64,000 bases of DNA from Saccharicrinis sp963675435. Lineage in GTDB: Bacteria > Bacteroidota > Bacteroidia > Bacteroidales > Marinilabiliaceae. Shown here piece by piece: positions 18,216 to 25,319 of this stretch. The notes beneath the pieces are model-generated. The model saw only the letters and a program-made list of their open reading frames with translations, was not told the DNA's origin and ran no database searches. The first letter of the stretch is position 1. Every line of letters starts with the position of its first letter. The position numbers were made by a program, and so were the translations under genes. The stretch covers positions 2,356,001 to 2,420,000 of the forward strand of contig OY776216.1 in assembly GCA_963675435.1 (NCBI GenBank), written 5' to 3'.

Positions 18216-18825
18216 TTGGTATAACTACGAATGTGAGGAGTTTACTTACCGTGACGAGGCTAAAGATTTGTGGCTATTCAGCTACCTTTTAAATGGTGCG
18301 AATATGAACGATATTATTAGGTTAAAGTATAAGAATATTGATGGTGAGTTCATAACCTTTATTCGTAGGAAGACGAGAAAGACTACTAAATCATCTAAAC
18401 CAATAAGTGTTGCTTATACTGATGATTTAAAACGGCTAATCAACAAGTGGGGAAACAAAGACCGCTCTCCAGATAATTACATATTCCGTTTCATTAATGA
18501 AGATATGACCGAAAAACAGATAAGACGTTGCTTGGATAGATTAATAAAAAGAACAAATGACCACATGAAGAAAATTGCCACAGAAGTTGGTATTGAGAAA
18601 ATAGTAACTACCTATACGGCAAGGCACAGTTTCTCTACTGTATTAAAACGTTCGGGGGTTTCTACTGAATACATCGGGGAAAGCTTGGGGCATAATAATC
18701 TTAGAACTACTGAGCTTTACCTTGACAGTTTTGAGGATGAAACAAAAAAAGATGTGGCTAAACACTTAACGGCATTTTAAAAAATATTGAAGTTTTTAGA
18801 TTAAGTTTTGACTATTACCATATAG

Positions 18826-18860
18826 ACTCCCGACTAAATTAAATCAGTCGGGAGTTTTTC
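18826..18860 (+). terminator. Intrinsic terminator after the recombinase gene
   Basis: A perfect 10-bp stem ACTCCCGACT (18826-18835) and AGTCGGGAGT (18846-18855) with a 10-base loop is followed by TTTTTC. It lies 46 bases downstream of the recombinase stop and separates it from the peroxide-defence cluster. Confidence 0.9.
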
Positions 18861-18913
18861 TATTTAAGCAAGCCAATAATATCCTTTTTTGCTAAAAATA
18901 TATTGAAAAATGA

Positions 18914-18979
18914 TTGACTTGAAAATTGACATTTTGTAACTTTACTTATTACTAAAGGAGAATTATTCTCATTTAGTAA
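18914..18979 (+). promoter_or_regulatory. katG promoter with a PerR/Fur-type operator
   Basis: A palindrome of 31 bases (18949-18979) has arms TTACTAAA and TTTAGTAA around a core AGAATTATTCT. Only one mismatched pair interrupts it. The core matches the 7-1-7 PerR box pattern (TTATAATnATTATAA) closely at its inner positions. Just upstream, TTG at 18914 and TAACTTTA at 18937, 20 bases apart, resemble a Bacteroidota promoter (TTG, TAnnTTTG). The operator would then cover the start site. A Fur-family gene lies two genes downstream and is the obvious candidate regulator. Operator symmetry is seen; PerR binding is inferred. Confidence 0.6.
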
Positions 18980-19035
18980 AATTTCAAACAAAGCGAATTG
19001 AAATATAAAATTCAACCTAATAAAGATTTGAAATT

Positions 19036-21213
19036 ATGGAAAATCATTCAAAAAAGGGTAAATGCCCGGTTATGCATGGTGCAAATACGGACACCAATAG
19101 TTCCGTAATGAGTTGGTGGCCTAATGCTCTAAATTTAGACATCTTGCACCAGCATGACACTAAGACCAATCCTCTTGGTCAAGATTTTAATTACAAAGAA
19201 GAATTTGAGAAGCTTGATTTAGAAGAAGTAAAAAATGACCTCAAGAAACTTATGACAGAAAGCCATGATTGGTGGCCTGCTGATTGGGGACATTATGGTG
19301 GTTTAATGATTCGTATGGCATGGCACAGTGCAGGAACTTACCGTACTGCTGATGGTCGTGGAGGAAGCAATACAGGAAATCAACGATTCGCTCCTCTAAA
19401 CAGTTGGCCAGATAATGTGAATCTAGATAAAGCTCGTCGTTTATTATGGCCAGTAAAGAAAAAATACGGCAATAAACTTTCATGGGCAGATTTGATGATT
19501 CTTGCAGGAAATATGGCTTATGAATCAATGGGATTCAAAACATTCGGTTTTGCAGGAGGACGTGAAGATATTTGGCATCCAGAGAAAGATATTTATTGGG
19601 GTGCAGAAAAGGATTGGTTAGGAAAAGACAGGTATTCGGATAAATCTGACGAGACTTCTCTTGAAAATCCTTTAGCTGCTGTACAAATGGGTTTAATTTA
19701 TGTGAACCCAGAAGGTGTTGATGGTAAACCCGACCCTTTAAAAACTGCACAGGCAATGCGTGTTACATTCGAGAGAATGGCTATGAACGATGAAGAAACT
19801 GTTGCCTTAACTGCTGGTGGACATACGGTAGGAAAAGCTCATGGAAACGGAGATGCTTCGCAGCTTGGGGCTGACCCTGAAACTGCTGATTTAGAAGAAC
19901 AAGGATTCGGATGGAAAAATCCGAAAGGCAAAGGTAATGCAGAAGATACAATAACAAGTGGTATTGAAGGTGCATGGACTACAACTCCTGACAAGTGGAA
20001 TCATACATATTTTCATTTACTTCTAAATTATGAATGGGAGATTAGAAAAAGTCCTGCCGGAGCTTCGCAATGGGAACCGATAAACATCAAGGAAGAAGAC
20101 ATGCCTTTTGATGCACATGTTCCTAATGTACGCAGAAACCCGATGATGACAGATGCTGATATGGCTTTGAAGATAGACCCTGAATTCCGCAAAATATCAG
20201 AGCGTTTTTATAAAGACCCTGAATATTTTAAAGAGGTATTTGCAAGAGCTTGGTTTAAGCTTACTCATCGTGACCTGGGACCTAAAAGCCGTTATCTCGG
20301 TGCTGATGTTCCAAAAGAAGATTTAATATGGCAAGACCCAATTCCGGAAGTAGATTACACCCTTTCAGAATCGGAAATTGATGAATTAAAGTCAAAACTT
20401 CTGAATAGTGGATTAACTCCAACAGAATTAATCAATACCGCATGGGATAGTGCAAGAACTTTCAGGGGGTCGGATTTTAGAGGTGGAGCTAATGGAGCTA
20501 GAATCCGCCTTGCCCCACAAAAAGATTGGGAAGGTAATGAGCCTACACGTTTGAATAAAGTTTTAAATAAACTTTCTGAAATTCAGACAGGATTAAGCAA
20601 AAAGGTAAGCATTGCTGATTTAATCGTATTAGGTGGAAGTGCAGCAGTTGAAAAAGCAGCTCAAGATGCAGGAGTTAATATTAAAGTTCCATTTTCTCCT
20701 GGGCGTGGAGATGCAACGGCAGAAATGACCGATGCTGATTCATTTTCAGTACTAGAACCTGTTCATGATGGTTTTAGAAACTGGCAGAAAAAGGATTATG
20801 CAGTTAAACCAGAAGAAATGCTTCTTGATAGAACTCAATTAATGGGTCTGACTGCTCCTGAAATGACCGTTTTAATTGGAGGAATGCGTGTTTTAGGCAC
20901 TAATTACGGCGGAACAAAACATGGTGTATTTACTGACAGAGAAGGTGTTCTAACAAACGACTTTTTTGTAAACCTTACAGACATGCAATACTCATGGCGA
21001 CCTGTTGGCGAAAATCTTTACAACATTATTGAAAGAAAGAGTGGAAAAACTAAATGGACAGCAACCAGAGTTGATTTAGTATTTGGTTCTAATTCTATTC
21101 TACGCTCCTACGCTGAAGTTTATGCTCAGGATGACAACAAAGAAAAGTTTGTAAATGATTTTGTCAAAGCTTGGGTGAAAGTAATGGATTCAGACCGCTT
21201 CGATTTAACATAA
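19036..21213 (+). CDS. katG: Bifunctional catalase-peroxidase KatG
   Basis: KatG removes hydrogen peroxide by catalase and peroxidase activity using haem. The 725-residue protein has both halves of the duplicated peroxidase fold. Distal-pocket residues are Arg93, Trp96 and His97 in IRMAWHS. The proximal haem ligand is His263 in TAGGHTVGKAHG. The Trp-Tyr-Met cross-link needed for catalase activity is preserved as Trp96, Tyr222 and Met248 with the usual spacing. There is no signal peptide, so it is cytoplasmic. It heads a cluster with a Fur/PerR-type regulator and a peroxiredoxin, and a PerR-like operator lies upstream. Assignment is secure. Confidence 0.98.
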   Translation: MENHSKKGKCPVMHGANTDTNSSVMSWWPNALNLDILHQHDTKTNPLGQDFNYKEEFEKLDLEEVKNDLKKLMTESHDWWPADWGHYGGLMIRMAWHSAGTYRTADGRGGSNTGNQRFAPLNSWPDNVNLDKARRLLWPVKKKYGNKLSWADLMILAGNMAYESMGFKTFGFAGGREDIWHPEKDIYWGAEKDWLGKDRYSDKSDETSLENPLAAVQMGLIYVNPEGVDGKPDPLKTAQAMRVTFERMAMNDEETVALTAGGHTVGKAHGNGDASQLGADPETADLEEQGFGWKNPKGKGNAEDTITSGIEGAWTTTPDKWNHTYFHLLLNYEWEIRKSPAGASQWEPINIKEEDMPFDAHVPNVRRNPMMTDADMALKIDPEFRKISERFYKDPEYFKEVFARAWFKLTHRDLGPKSRYLGADVPKEDLIWQDPIPEVDYTLSESEIDELKSKLLNSGLTPTELINTAWDSARTFRGSDFRGGANGARIRLAPQKDWEGNEPTRLNKVLNKLSEIQTGLSKKVSIADLIVLGGSAAVEKAAQDAGVNIKVPFSPGRGDATAEMTDADSFSVLEPVHDGFRNWQKKDYAVKPEEMLLDRTQLMGLTAPEMTVLIGGMRVLGTNYGGTKHGVFTDREGVLTNDFFVNLTDMQYSWRPVGENLYNIIERKSGKTKWTATRVDLVFGSNSILRSYAEVYAQDDNKEKFVNDFVKAWVKVMDSDRFDLT

Positions 21214-21231
21214 AACAAGAGTAGGCATATA

Positions 21232-21276
21232 AAGAGGGAAGTTTAATCTTCTCTCTTTAACCTCTAATTATTATAA
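21232..21276 (+). promoter_or_regulatory. Hairpin and PerR-box-like sequence between katG and perR
   Basis: AAGAGGGAAG (21232-21241) pairs with CTTCTCTCTT (21248-21257) with one G-T pair and a 6-base loop. No long T-run follows, so it may attenuate rather than stop transcription. Directly after it, CTCTAATTATTATAA (21262-21276) matches one half and the centre of a PerR box, 10 bases before the perR start. Autoregulation is plausible. Confidence 0.4.
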
Positions 21277-21286
21277 AGATTTTTAG

Positions 21287-21712
21287 ATGGAACTTTCAAT
21301 AGAAGATATTAGAAATAAATTATCAGAAAAAGGTCTAAAAGTAACACCTCAAAGACTTGCGATACTTGATGCAATCTATAAAGTTGGAGGACATCCTACA
21401 GCTGATAACATCATCGAATATATACGTCAAAGCAATCCTAATATTGCTTCAGGAACGGTATATAAAGTACTTGATACATTAATAGAAAATAAACTTATAA
21501 AGCGTGTCACTACAGACAGAGACGCAATGCGCTATGATGGGATAATGGAAAAACACCATCACTTATATTGTATCGAATGTGATATAATTGAAGATTATGT
21601 TGATGAAGAACTGGATACACTTTTGAAAAACTATTTTAAAAAGAAAGAAATCGAGGGCTTTCACATTAAAGATTTTGTGCTTCAAATAAAAGGTACATTC
21701 GATAAATGCTGA
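21287..21712 (+). CDS. perR: Fur-family peroxide-responsive regulator (PerR type)
   Basis: The 141-residue protein has the Fur winged helix (LKVTPQRLAILDAIYKVGGH and ASGTVYKVLDTLIENKLI) and the metal-binding region EKHHHLYCIEC. Only one CxxC pair is present in the dimerisation domain. Classical PerR has two that hold structural zinc, so zinc may be coordinated differently or be absent. Position between katG and a peroxiredoxin gene, with PerR-like boxes upstream, makes peroxide sensing much likelier than iron regulation. Gene spacing is 73 bases after katG and 31 before prx. Confidence 0.85.
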   Translation: MELSIEDIRNKLSEKGLKVTPQRLAILDAIYKVGGHPTADNIIEYIRQSNPNIASGTVYKVLDTLIENKLIKRVTTDRDAMRYDGIMEKHHHLYCIECDIIEDYVDEELDTLLKNYFKKKEIEGFHIKDFVLQIKGTFDKC

Positions 21713-21743
21713 ATTTAACTTTTAACATATAAATTTTACTAAA

Positions 21744-22454
21744 ATGGAAGAAAATCAAGAACAAGTAGTAAGTATGCCAAGAATTGGCGACCCTGCACCG
21801 GAATTTAAAGCTGTAACAACTCAGGGAGATGTCAATTTCCCTTCTGATTACAAAGGAAAGTGGGCTATTTTATTTAGTCACCCTGCCGATTTCACTCCAG
21901 TTTGTACATCAGAATTTATGACATTTGCTCATTTAGAGGACAAATTCAATGAAGCAAATTGCCAGTTAATCGGACTTTCAATTGATGGGTTATACAGCCA
22001 TATTGCATGGTTACGTACCATTAAAGAGAAAATTGAGTACAAAGGAATGAAAGATATTGAGGTAACATTCCCATTGATTGAAGATATTAAAATGGATGTT
22101 GCCAAAAAATATGGAATGATTCAGCCTAATGAAGATTCAACAAAAGCAGTTAGAGCTGTCTTCTTTGTTGACCCCAAAGGAATTATCCGTGCAATTATTT
22201 ATTATCCTCTCAGTTTAGGTAGAAACTTTGACGAGCTTTATCGTGCTTTAATTGCTATGCAAGCTGCCGATGAGTTTGGTGTTGCTACTCCTGCCGATTG
22301 GAGACCGGGAGATGATGTAATTATCGGCCCAGCGGGTTCTTGTGGTACGGCAAAAGAGAGAATGGAAGATAGTGAAATCGACTGTAAAGATTGGTTCTTC
22401 TGTACTAAGAAACTTGACAAAGATGAAGTTTTGAAAAGGGTTCTTAAAAAGTAA
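21744..22454 (+). CDS. Prx6-subfamily peroxiredoxin
   Basis: The 236-residue thiol peroxidase reduces hydrogen peroxide and organic peroxides. The peroxidatic Cys54 lies in HPADFTPVCTSEF, and the domain continues with GLSIDGLYSHIAW and the long Prx6-type C-terminal extension. Further cysteines in PAGSCGTAKE, SEIDCKDW and FFCTKK resemble the archaeal Prx6 homologues in which a C-terminal pair resolves the active-site Cys. It is cytoplasmic. It is the last gene of the peroxide cluster and is followed directly by a terminator shared with the convergent block on the right. Confidence 0.93.
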   Translation: MEENQEQVVSMPRIGDPAPEFKAVTTQGDVNFPSDYKGKWAILFSHPADFTPVCTSEFMTFAHLEDKFNEANCQLIGLSIDGLYSHIAWLRTIKEKIEYKGMKDIEVTFPLIEDIKMDVAKKYGMIQPNEDSTKAVRAVFFVDPKGIIRAIIYYPLSLGRNFDELYRALIAMQAADEFGVATPADWRPGDDVIIGPAGSCGTAKERMEDSEIDCKDWFFCTKKLDKDEVLKRVLKK

Positions 22455-22473
22455 TATTTCATATTGATATTTA

Positions 22474-22505
22474 GAAAGCAGGTGTAAGTCGCCTGCTTTC
22501 GTTTT
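22474..22505. terminator. Bidirectional terminator between prx and the convergent virus-like block
   Basis: GAAAGCAGG (22474-22482) and CCTGCTTTC (22492-22500) form a 9-bp stem with a 9-base loop, followed by GTTTT. It lies 19 bases after the prx stop and overlaps the last bases of the minus-strand endolysin gene, which ends at 22504. It marks the left edge of the same-strand block. Confidence 0.8.
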
Positions 22506-23064
22506 ATCCATCAAACTCAATCTTCCCAATTCGTTTCAACCATCCTTCAAGGAACAAATGATTTTTGCCTTTCTTGGCAATCTTATGGTAGTAGCGGATT
22601 CGGGCTTTTTTGATTTCCCAAAACAAATCTTTGGGTTCACAATTGGCAATTGCTGCAAGTGTCATTTTTCCAATTATACCATCCATCTTTAAATCAGCTT
22701 CAAAAAACTGGTTTAATACACGTTGAACGCCTCTGGCTCCCCATACTCCGCTATTGACACACCAATCAAAAATGATTTCTTGTAGTGAGCCATTGGAGAT
22801 TTTATCAATTTTAAACCGTTTGTAAAAAGTCTGGTGATAAAAATGCTTTACAAGCTGTGTTAATTGAGGAACATCAATTTTAAAGTTCCAAGGTACTTCA
22901 CCGTAGGTTTCTTTGTAGGCATCAATGTATTGCCATCCTTCCCAATCGGGATGCAAATTCCGGGCAACACCCATATAGGTTTCGCCACCTCGGTCGCCTT
23001 CTACGTTGGCATAATAGCCTTCGTGTTTGATTACGCCATCAAACAACTCATCGAATGTTTTCAT
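22504..23064 (-). CDS. GH108-family endolysin (N-acetylmuramidase)
   Basis: The 186-residue protein matches the GH108 lysozymes of phage origin. The catalytic Glu15 lies in IKHEGYYANVEGDRGGETYMGV, and a peptidoglycan-binding-like C-terminal half contains DGIIGKMTLAAI. It would cleave the glycan backbone of murein to release virions. No signal peptide is present, so export depends on the adjacent holin. It is the last gene of the minus-strand block and overlaps the holin gene by 4 bases. Assignment to the family is secure by motif. Confidence 0.9.
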   Translation of the reverse strand: MKTFDELFDGVIKHEGYYANVEGDRGGETYMGVARNLHPDWEGWQYIDAYKETYGEVPWNFKIDVPQLTQLVKHFYHQTFYKRFKIDKISNGSLQEIIFDWCVNSGVWGARGVQRVLNQFFEADLKMDGIIGKMTLAAIANCEPKDLFWEIKKARIRYYHKIAKKGKNHLFLEGWLKRIGKIEFDG

Positions 23065-23474
23065 TGTTTACGTTTGTTTTTAAGTTTGACATCATTTACT
23101 CCTGAAATTGCACCACCGAAAAGGAAGTCAATAATGGTGCTTAGTTTAGTAGATATTCCACCGTTGATACTGCTTACAAAAGCTATTTGCCAATCATCAA
23201 GCTGAATAGTATCGAAAATGAAGTAGTTCAGCATTACGAAAGTCAATGCGCACCAAGCAAGCAAGAAGAAAATTGCAAAGGTTTTTTGAAGCCAACTGTC
23301 TTTTTGATACATCTCCCTGGCCGAACTCCTGTCAGCTACAGCCATCTTAAATAGTTCCATTTTTCCCTGGAGCTTTTCTTCCTGAGTGGTGAATATTTCA
23401 TCAATCAGCTTCGTTCCCTCTTTTAAGGTTTCCGCAGCTCCGGCATTGATTGCCTTTCCAAATAACTTTCTCAT
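23061..23474 (-). CDS. Holin-like membrane protein (3TM holin type)
   Basis: The 137-residue protein has two clear hydrophobic helices (about residues 64-86 and 112-130) and a possible third amphipathic one near the N-terminus. Basic ends and the segment QKDSWLQKTFAIFFLLAWCA resemble the gene-transfer-agent/3TM holin family. Holins form the membrane lesions that let endolysin reach the murein. The gene overlaps the endolysin by 4 bases and the spanin-like gene by 4 bases, making a compact lysis cassette. Confidence 0.75.
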   Translation of the reverse strand: MRKLFGKAINAGAAETLKEGTKLIDEIFTTQEEKLQGKMELFKMAVADRSSAREMYQKDSWLQKTFAIFFLLAWCALTFVMLNYFIFDTIQLDDWQIAFVSSINGGISTKLSTIIDFLFGGAISGVNDVKLKNKRKQ

Positions 23475-23803
23475 CGTTCAACAAATTTTAAAATGGTATC
23501 GAGCTTCTCGTTTAGCTGCTTAATAGTTTGGTGGAATAGTTCCTTACTCACATAAATTTCCTTGGAGCTATCCCTTAAATCGGATATTCGTTTGTGTAGT
23601 ACCGTAAATTTATTCTCGCATGAAGCAAGCTCCTTAGTCAAGTGCTGAATATCCTTTTCCAACAAATCGGTTTTAGCATCCACCGTTTCTTTTGTGGCGT
23701 TCTTTGAAATGGCATTGCGGATGATGAAAGAAACTACACCAACGATAAGCGAACTGAAAGCTCCAATTATCAGCCAATAGAATTTAATTGTCATTTCTTC
23801 CAT
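23471..23803 (-). CDS. Small membrane-anchored coiled-coil protein, spanin-like
   Basis: A longer frame is open from 23893, but the likely start is the ATG at 23803 (MEEMTIKFYWLIIG), directly after the stop of the ATPase gene at 23805. The product is then about 110 residues. It has one N-terminal membrane helix (FYWLIIGAFSSLIVGVVSFI) and a long coiled coil to the C-terminus. This is the layout of an inner-membrane spanin (Rz-like), although no lipoprotein partner was found nested in or next to it. Its place in the lysis cassette supports a role in envelope disruption. Confidence 0.6.
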   Translation of the reverse strand: MEEMTIKFYWLIIGAFSSLIVGVVSFIIRNAISKNATKETVDAKTDLLEKDIQHLTKELASCENKFTVLHKRISDLRDSSKEIYVSKELFHQTIKQLNEKLDTILKFVER

Positions 23804-23804
23804 G

Positions 23805-24437
23805 CTAAAAGATTTTAATGGTTTCTGTACTACCCTCCGGAAAGCGGTTTTTCTCCATTGTGGCACTCTGGTTTTCAATGTGCATGATAGCATCCACTAT
23901 ATGCTCCCACTTCGTTCCGCCTTTGGAGCTTCCATCTCGGTTTGCCTGATTGATGATTACAAATGAGGTGTTTGGGAACTGCTTCTTCAGCTCTTTAAAT
24001 TCCTCGTGAGAAATATCGGTAGTTTGGGTACTGTCGATAAATACCACATCGTAATCCCTGAATAGCTTCGGATTGTAATCCTCAATAATTCCGATTGGGC
24101 TGTTAATACCAAGCCTTACTACTTTCTCCTGCATAGTTCCTTTTGCACCTTCTTCATTGGCTACATACAGGACTTTATAGCCGTGTTGCTTCACCAATTC
24201 ATCAGCAAACATCAAGGCTACGGTACTTTTCCCATGAAAGCGTGAGCCGTATATCATTATATAGAATGGGATATACAGCTTACCTAAGAGTTTTCCGAAC
24301 TTCCCCCTGATTGAGATGGTCTTGAAATTCATTTTGGCAAGGTCGTTTGCCAAAACAACCTGGTCGGATGCGATGACTGCGGTTCTTGTGGTGCCGGGAT
24401 TGAATGCCCTGTTTATTGAGCCACTACTTTTGGGCAT
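23805..24437 (-). CDS. RadA/RecA-like ATPase
   Basis: The 210-residue protein is a single RecA-fold ATPase domain. It has Walker A GSRFHGKST (64-72), Walker B VVFID (131-135), and IINQANRDGSSKGG followed by EHIVDAIMHIE. KNRFP at 196-200 corresponds to the KNRFG motif of RadA. Unlike bacterial RadA it lacks the N-terminal zinc finger and the C-terminal Lon-like domain. It may support recombination or replication of the element. It could also be recruited for DNA translocation, but I see no HerA/FtsK or terminase signature. Confidence 0.75.
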   Translation of the reverse strand: MPKSSGSINRAFNPGTTRTAVIASDQVVLANDLAKMNFKTISIRGKFGKLLGKLYIPFYIMIYGSRFHGKSTVALMFADELVKQHGYKVLYVANEEGAKGTMQEKVVRLGINSPIGIIEDYNPKLFRDYDVVFIDSTQTTDISHEEFKELKKQFPNTSFVIINQANRDGSSKGGTKWEHIVDAIMHIENQSATMEKNRFPEGSTETIKIF

Positions 24438-24451
24438 GGAAGTAGTGGCAT

Positions 24452-25318
24452 TTACTTTCCCAATCCGGCAATGCCCTGTAAACCTTTTAGCTGAACATTG
24501 GTAACAAGCAGCTTGTCACTCTCCAGATAATCGTGCAAATGCTTTTGAACGTTTTTCACCTGTTCAAATTCCTTGTCGGATTTATCAACCTTACCGTTTT
24601 TCAATGAGTTGGTGACAGAGGTAAGCAAGCGTTGGGCTTTTGTCTTTGTGATATTGCCATACAGATTTATAAACCTTTTAATCAGGGCAACTGCCGGAGT
24701 AACACCATAGTCATCCACAATCTTTTTAAGCTTCGTGTATAACGAATCCGGAACTTCAAACTTGCAAGTACCATTCATATCCTTGTAGGTTTTGATAAGG
24801 TCATTGCTGATACTTTTAATTTCTGAGGCGTATTTACTTGTTTTGCGGATGGTTTTTTCGGTAGCTGCCTTTTGAATCACCTTATACAATAGCGAAACCT
24901 GACGTTCTGTAACCTTCTTATTGTGGAAGTTCAGATAACGCCTTATTACTTTAATCTCCAATGGCATCAAATCAACCTCGATGGGTTTACGTTGTGCTTT
25001 TTTTGGTGCTGCCGTTTTCTTTGTGGCTGTCCGTTTTGGTGAAGCTTTCTTTGTCACATTTTTTGTCGATTTTTGTGACGAGGCAGTCTTCTTCCTCGCT
25101 GGTGTTTTCTTAGGTGCAGGGCTTTTCTTTTCCGAATCCTTTAGGTAAGGTTCAACGATTTTGAAATGATTATCGAGCATCTCTTTAATGTCCTTATCCT
25201 CATTGTAGAAATCGGCAAATGAATCGAACTCTTTATGTGCTTCCTGTGCTGCTTCCGGCAACTTTTTGAAGTCAATATTTTTGGTAGCTTCCTTGTAGTT
25301 TTTAACTGTAAGTTTCAT
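24452..25318 (-). CDS. Lys/Ala-rich histone-H1-like DNA-binding protein
   Basis: The 288-residue protein has a low-complexity centre (about residues 67-120) rich in Lys, Ala, Pro and Thr (KKTPARKKTASS, KKASPKRTATKKTAAPKKA) like bacterial and eukaryotic H1 tails. It is flanked by helical N- and C-terminal parts. Such tails bind and condense DNA. It ends in LQGIAGLGK, similar to the AVAGLGTHPK end of the large helicase two genes upstream. The gene ends 14 bases before the ATPase and starts one base after the metallopeptidase stop. A role in genome condensation inside a particle is a reasonable inference. Confidence 0.6.
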   Translation of the reverse strand: MKLTVKNYKEATKNIDFKKLPEAAQEAHKEFDSFADFYNEDKDIKEMLDNHFKIVEPYLKDSEKKSPAPKKTPARKKTASSQKSTKNVTKKASPKRTATKKTAAPKKAQRKPIEVDLMPLEIKVIRRYLNFHNKKVTERQVSLLYKVIQKAATEKTIRKTSKYASEIKSISNDLIKTYKDMNGTCKFEVPDSLYTKLKKIVDDYGVTPAVALIKRFINLYGNITKTKAQRLLTSVTNSLKNGKVDKSDKEFEQVKNVQKHLHDYLESDKLLVTNVQLKGLQGIAGLGK

Positions 25319-25319
25319 A

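Larger units (their letters stand above)
17096..18221 (+). mobile_element. IS630-family (Tc1/mariner superfamily) insertion
   Basis: The element of about 1126 bases holds two overlapping transposase frames. It is bounded by short inverted ends TACCAA...TTGGTA and flanked by TA (17094-17095 and 18222-18223), the target duplication of the family. Because the flanking bases read TATAA on both sides, the boundary is uncertain by one or two bases. It interrupts the tyrosine recombinase gene in the same orientation. Confidence 0.85.
16345..18780 (+). pseudogene. Tyrosine recombinase/integrase, interrupted by an IS630-family element
   Basis: The first 250 or so codons (from ATG at 16345) carry an Arm-type DNA-binding domain and a SAM-like core-binding domain of the Bacteroidota phage/conjugative-element integrase type. 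The catalytic half resumes after the insertion at about 18224. It has Arg in MNDIIRLKYK, TARHS (His-x-x-Arg region), LGH, and the nucleophile Tyr in TTELYLD. An IS630-like element with a TA target duplication separates the halves. Removing it joins EKIYN directly to YECEEFTYRD in the same frame, so the disruption is recent and the gene otherwise complete. As it stands, no functional enzyme should be made. A terminator follows the gene. Confidence 0.88.
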
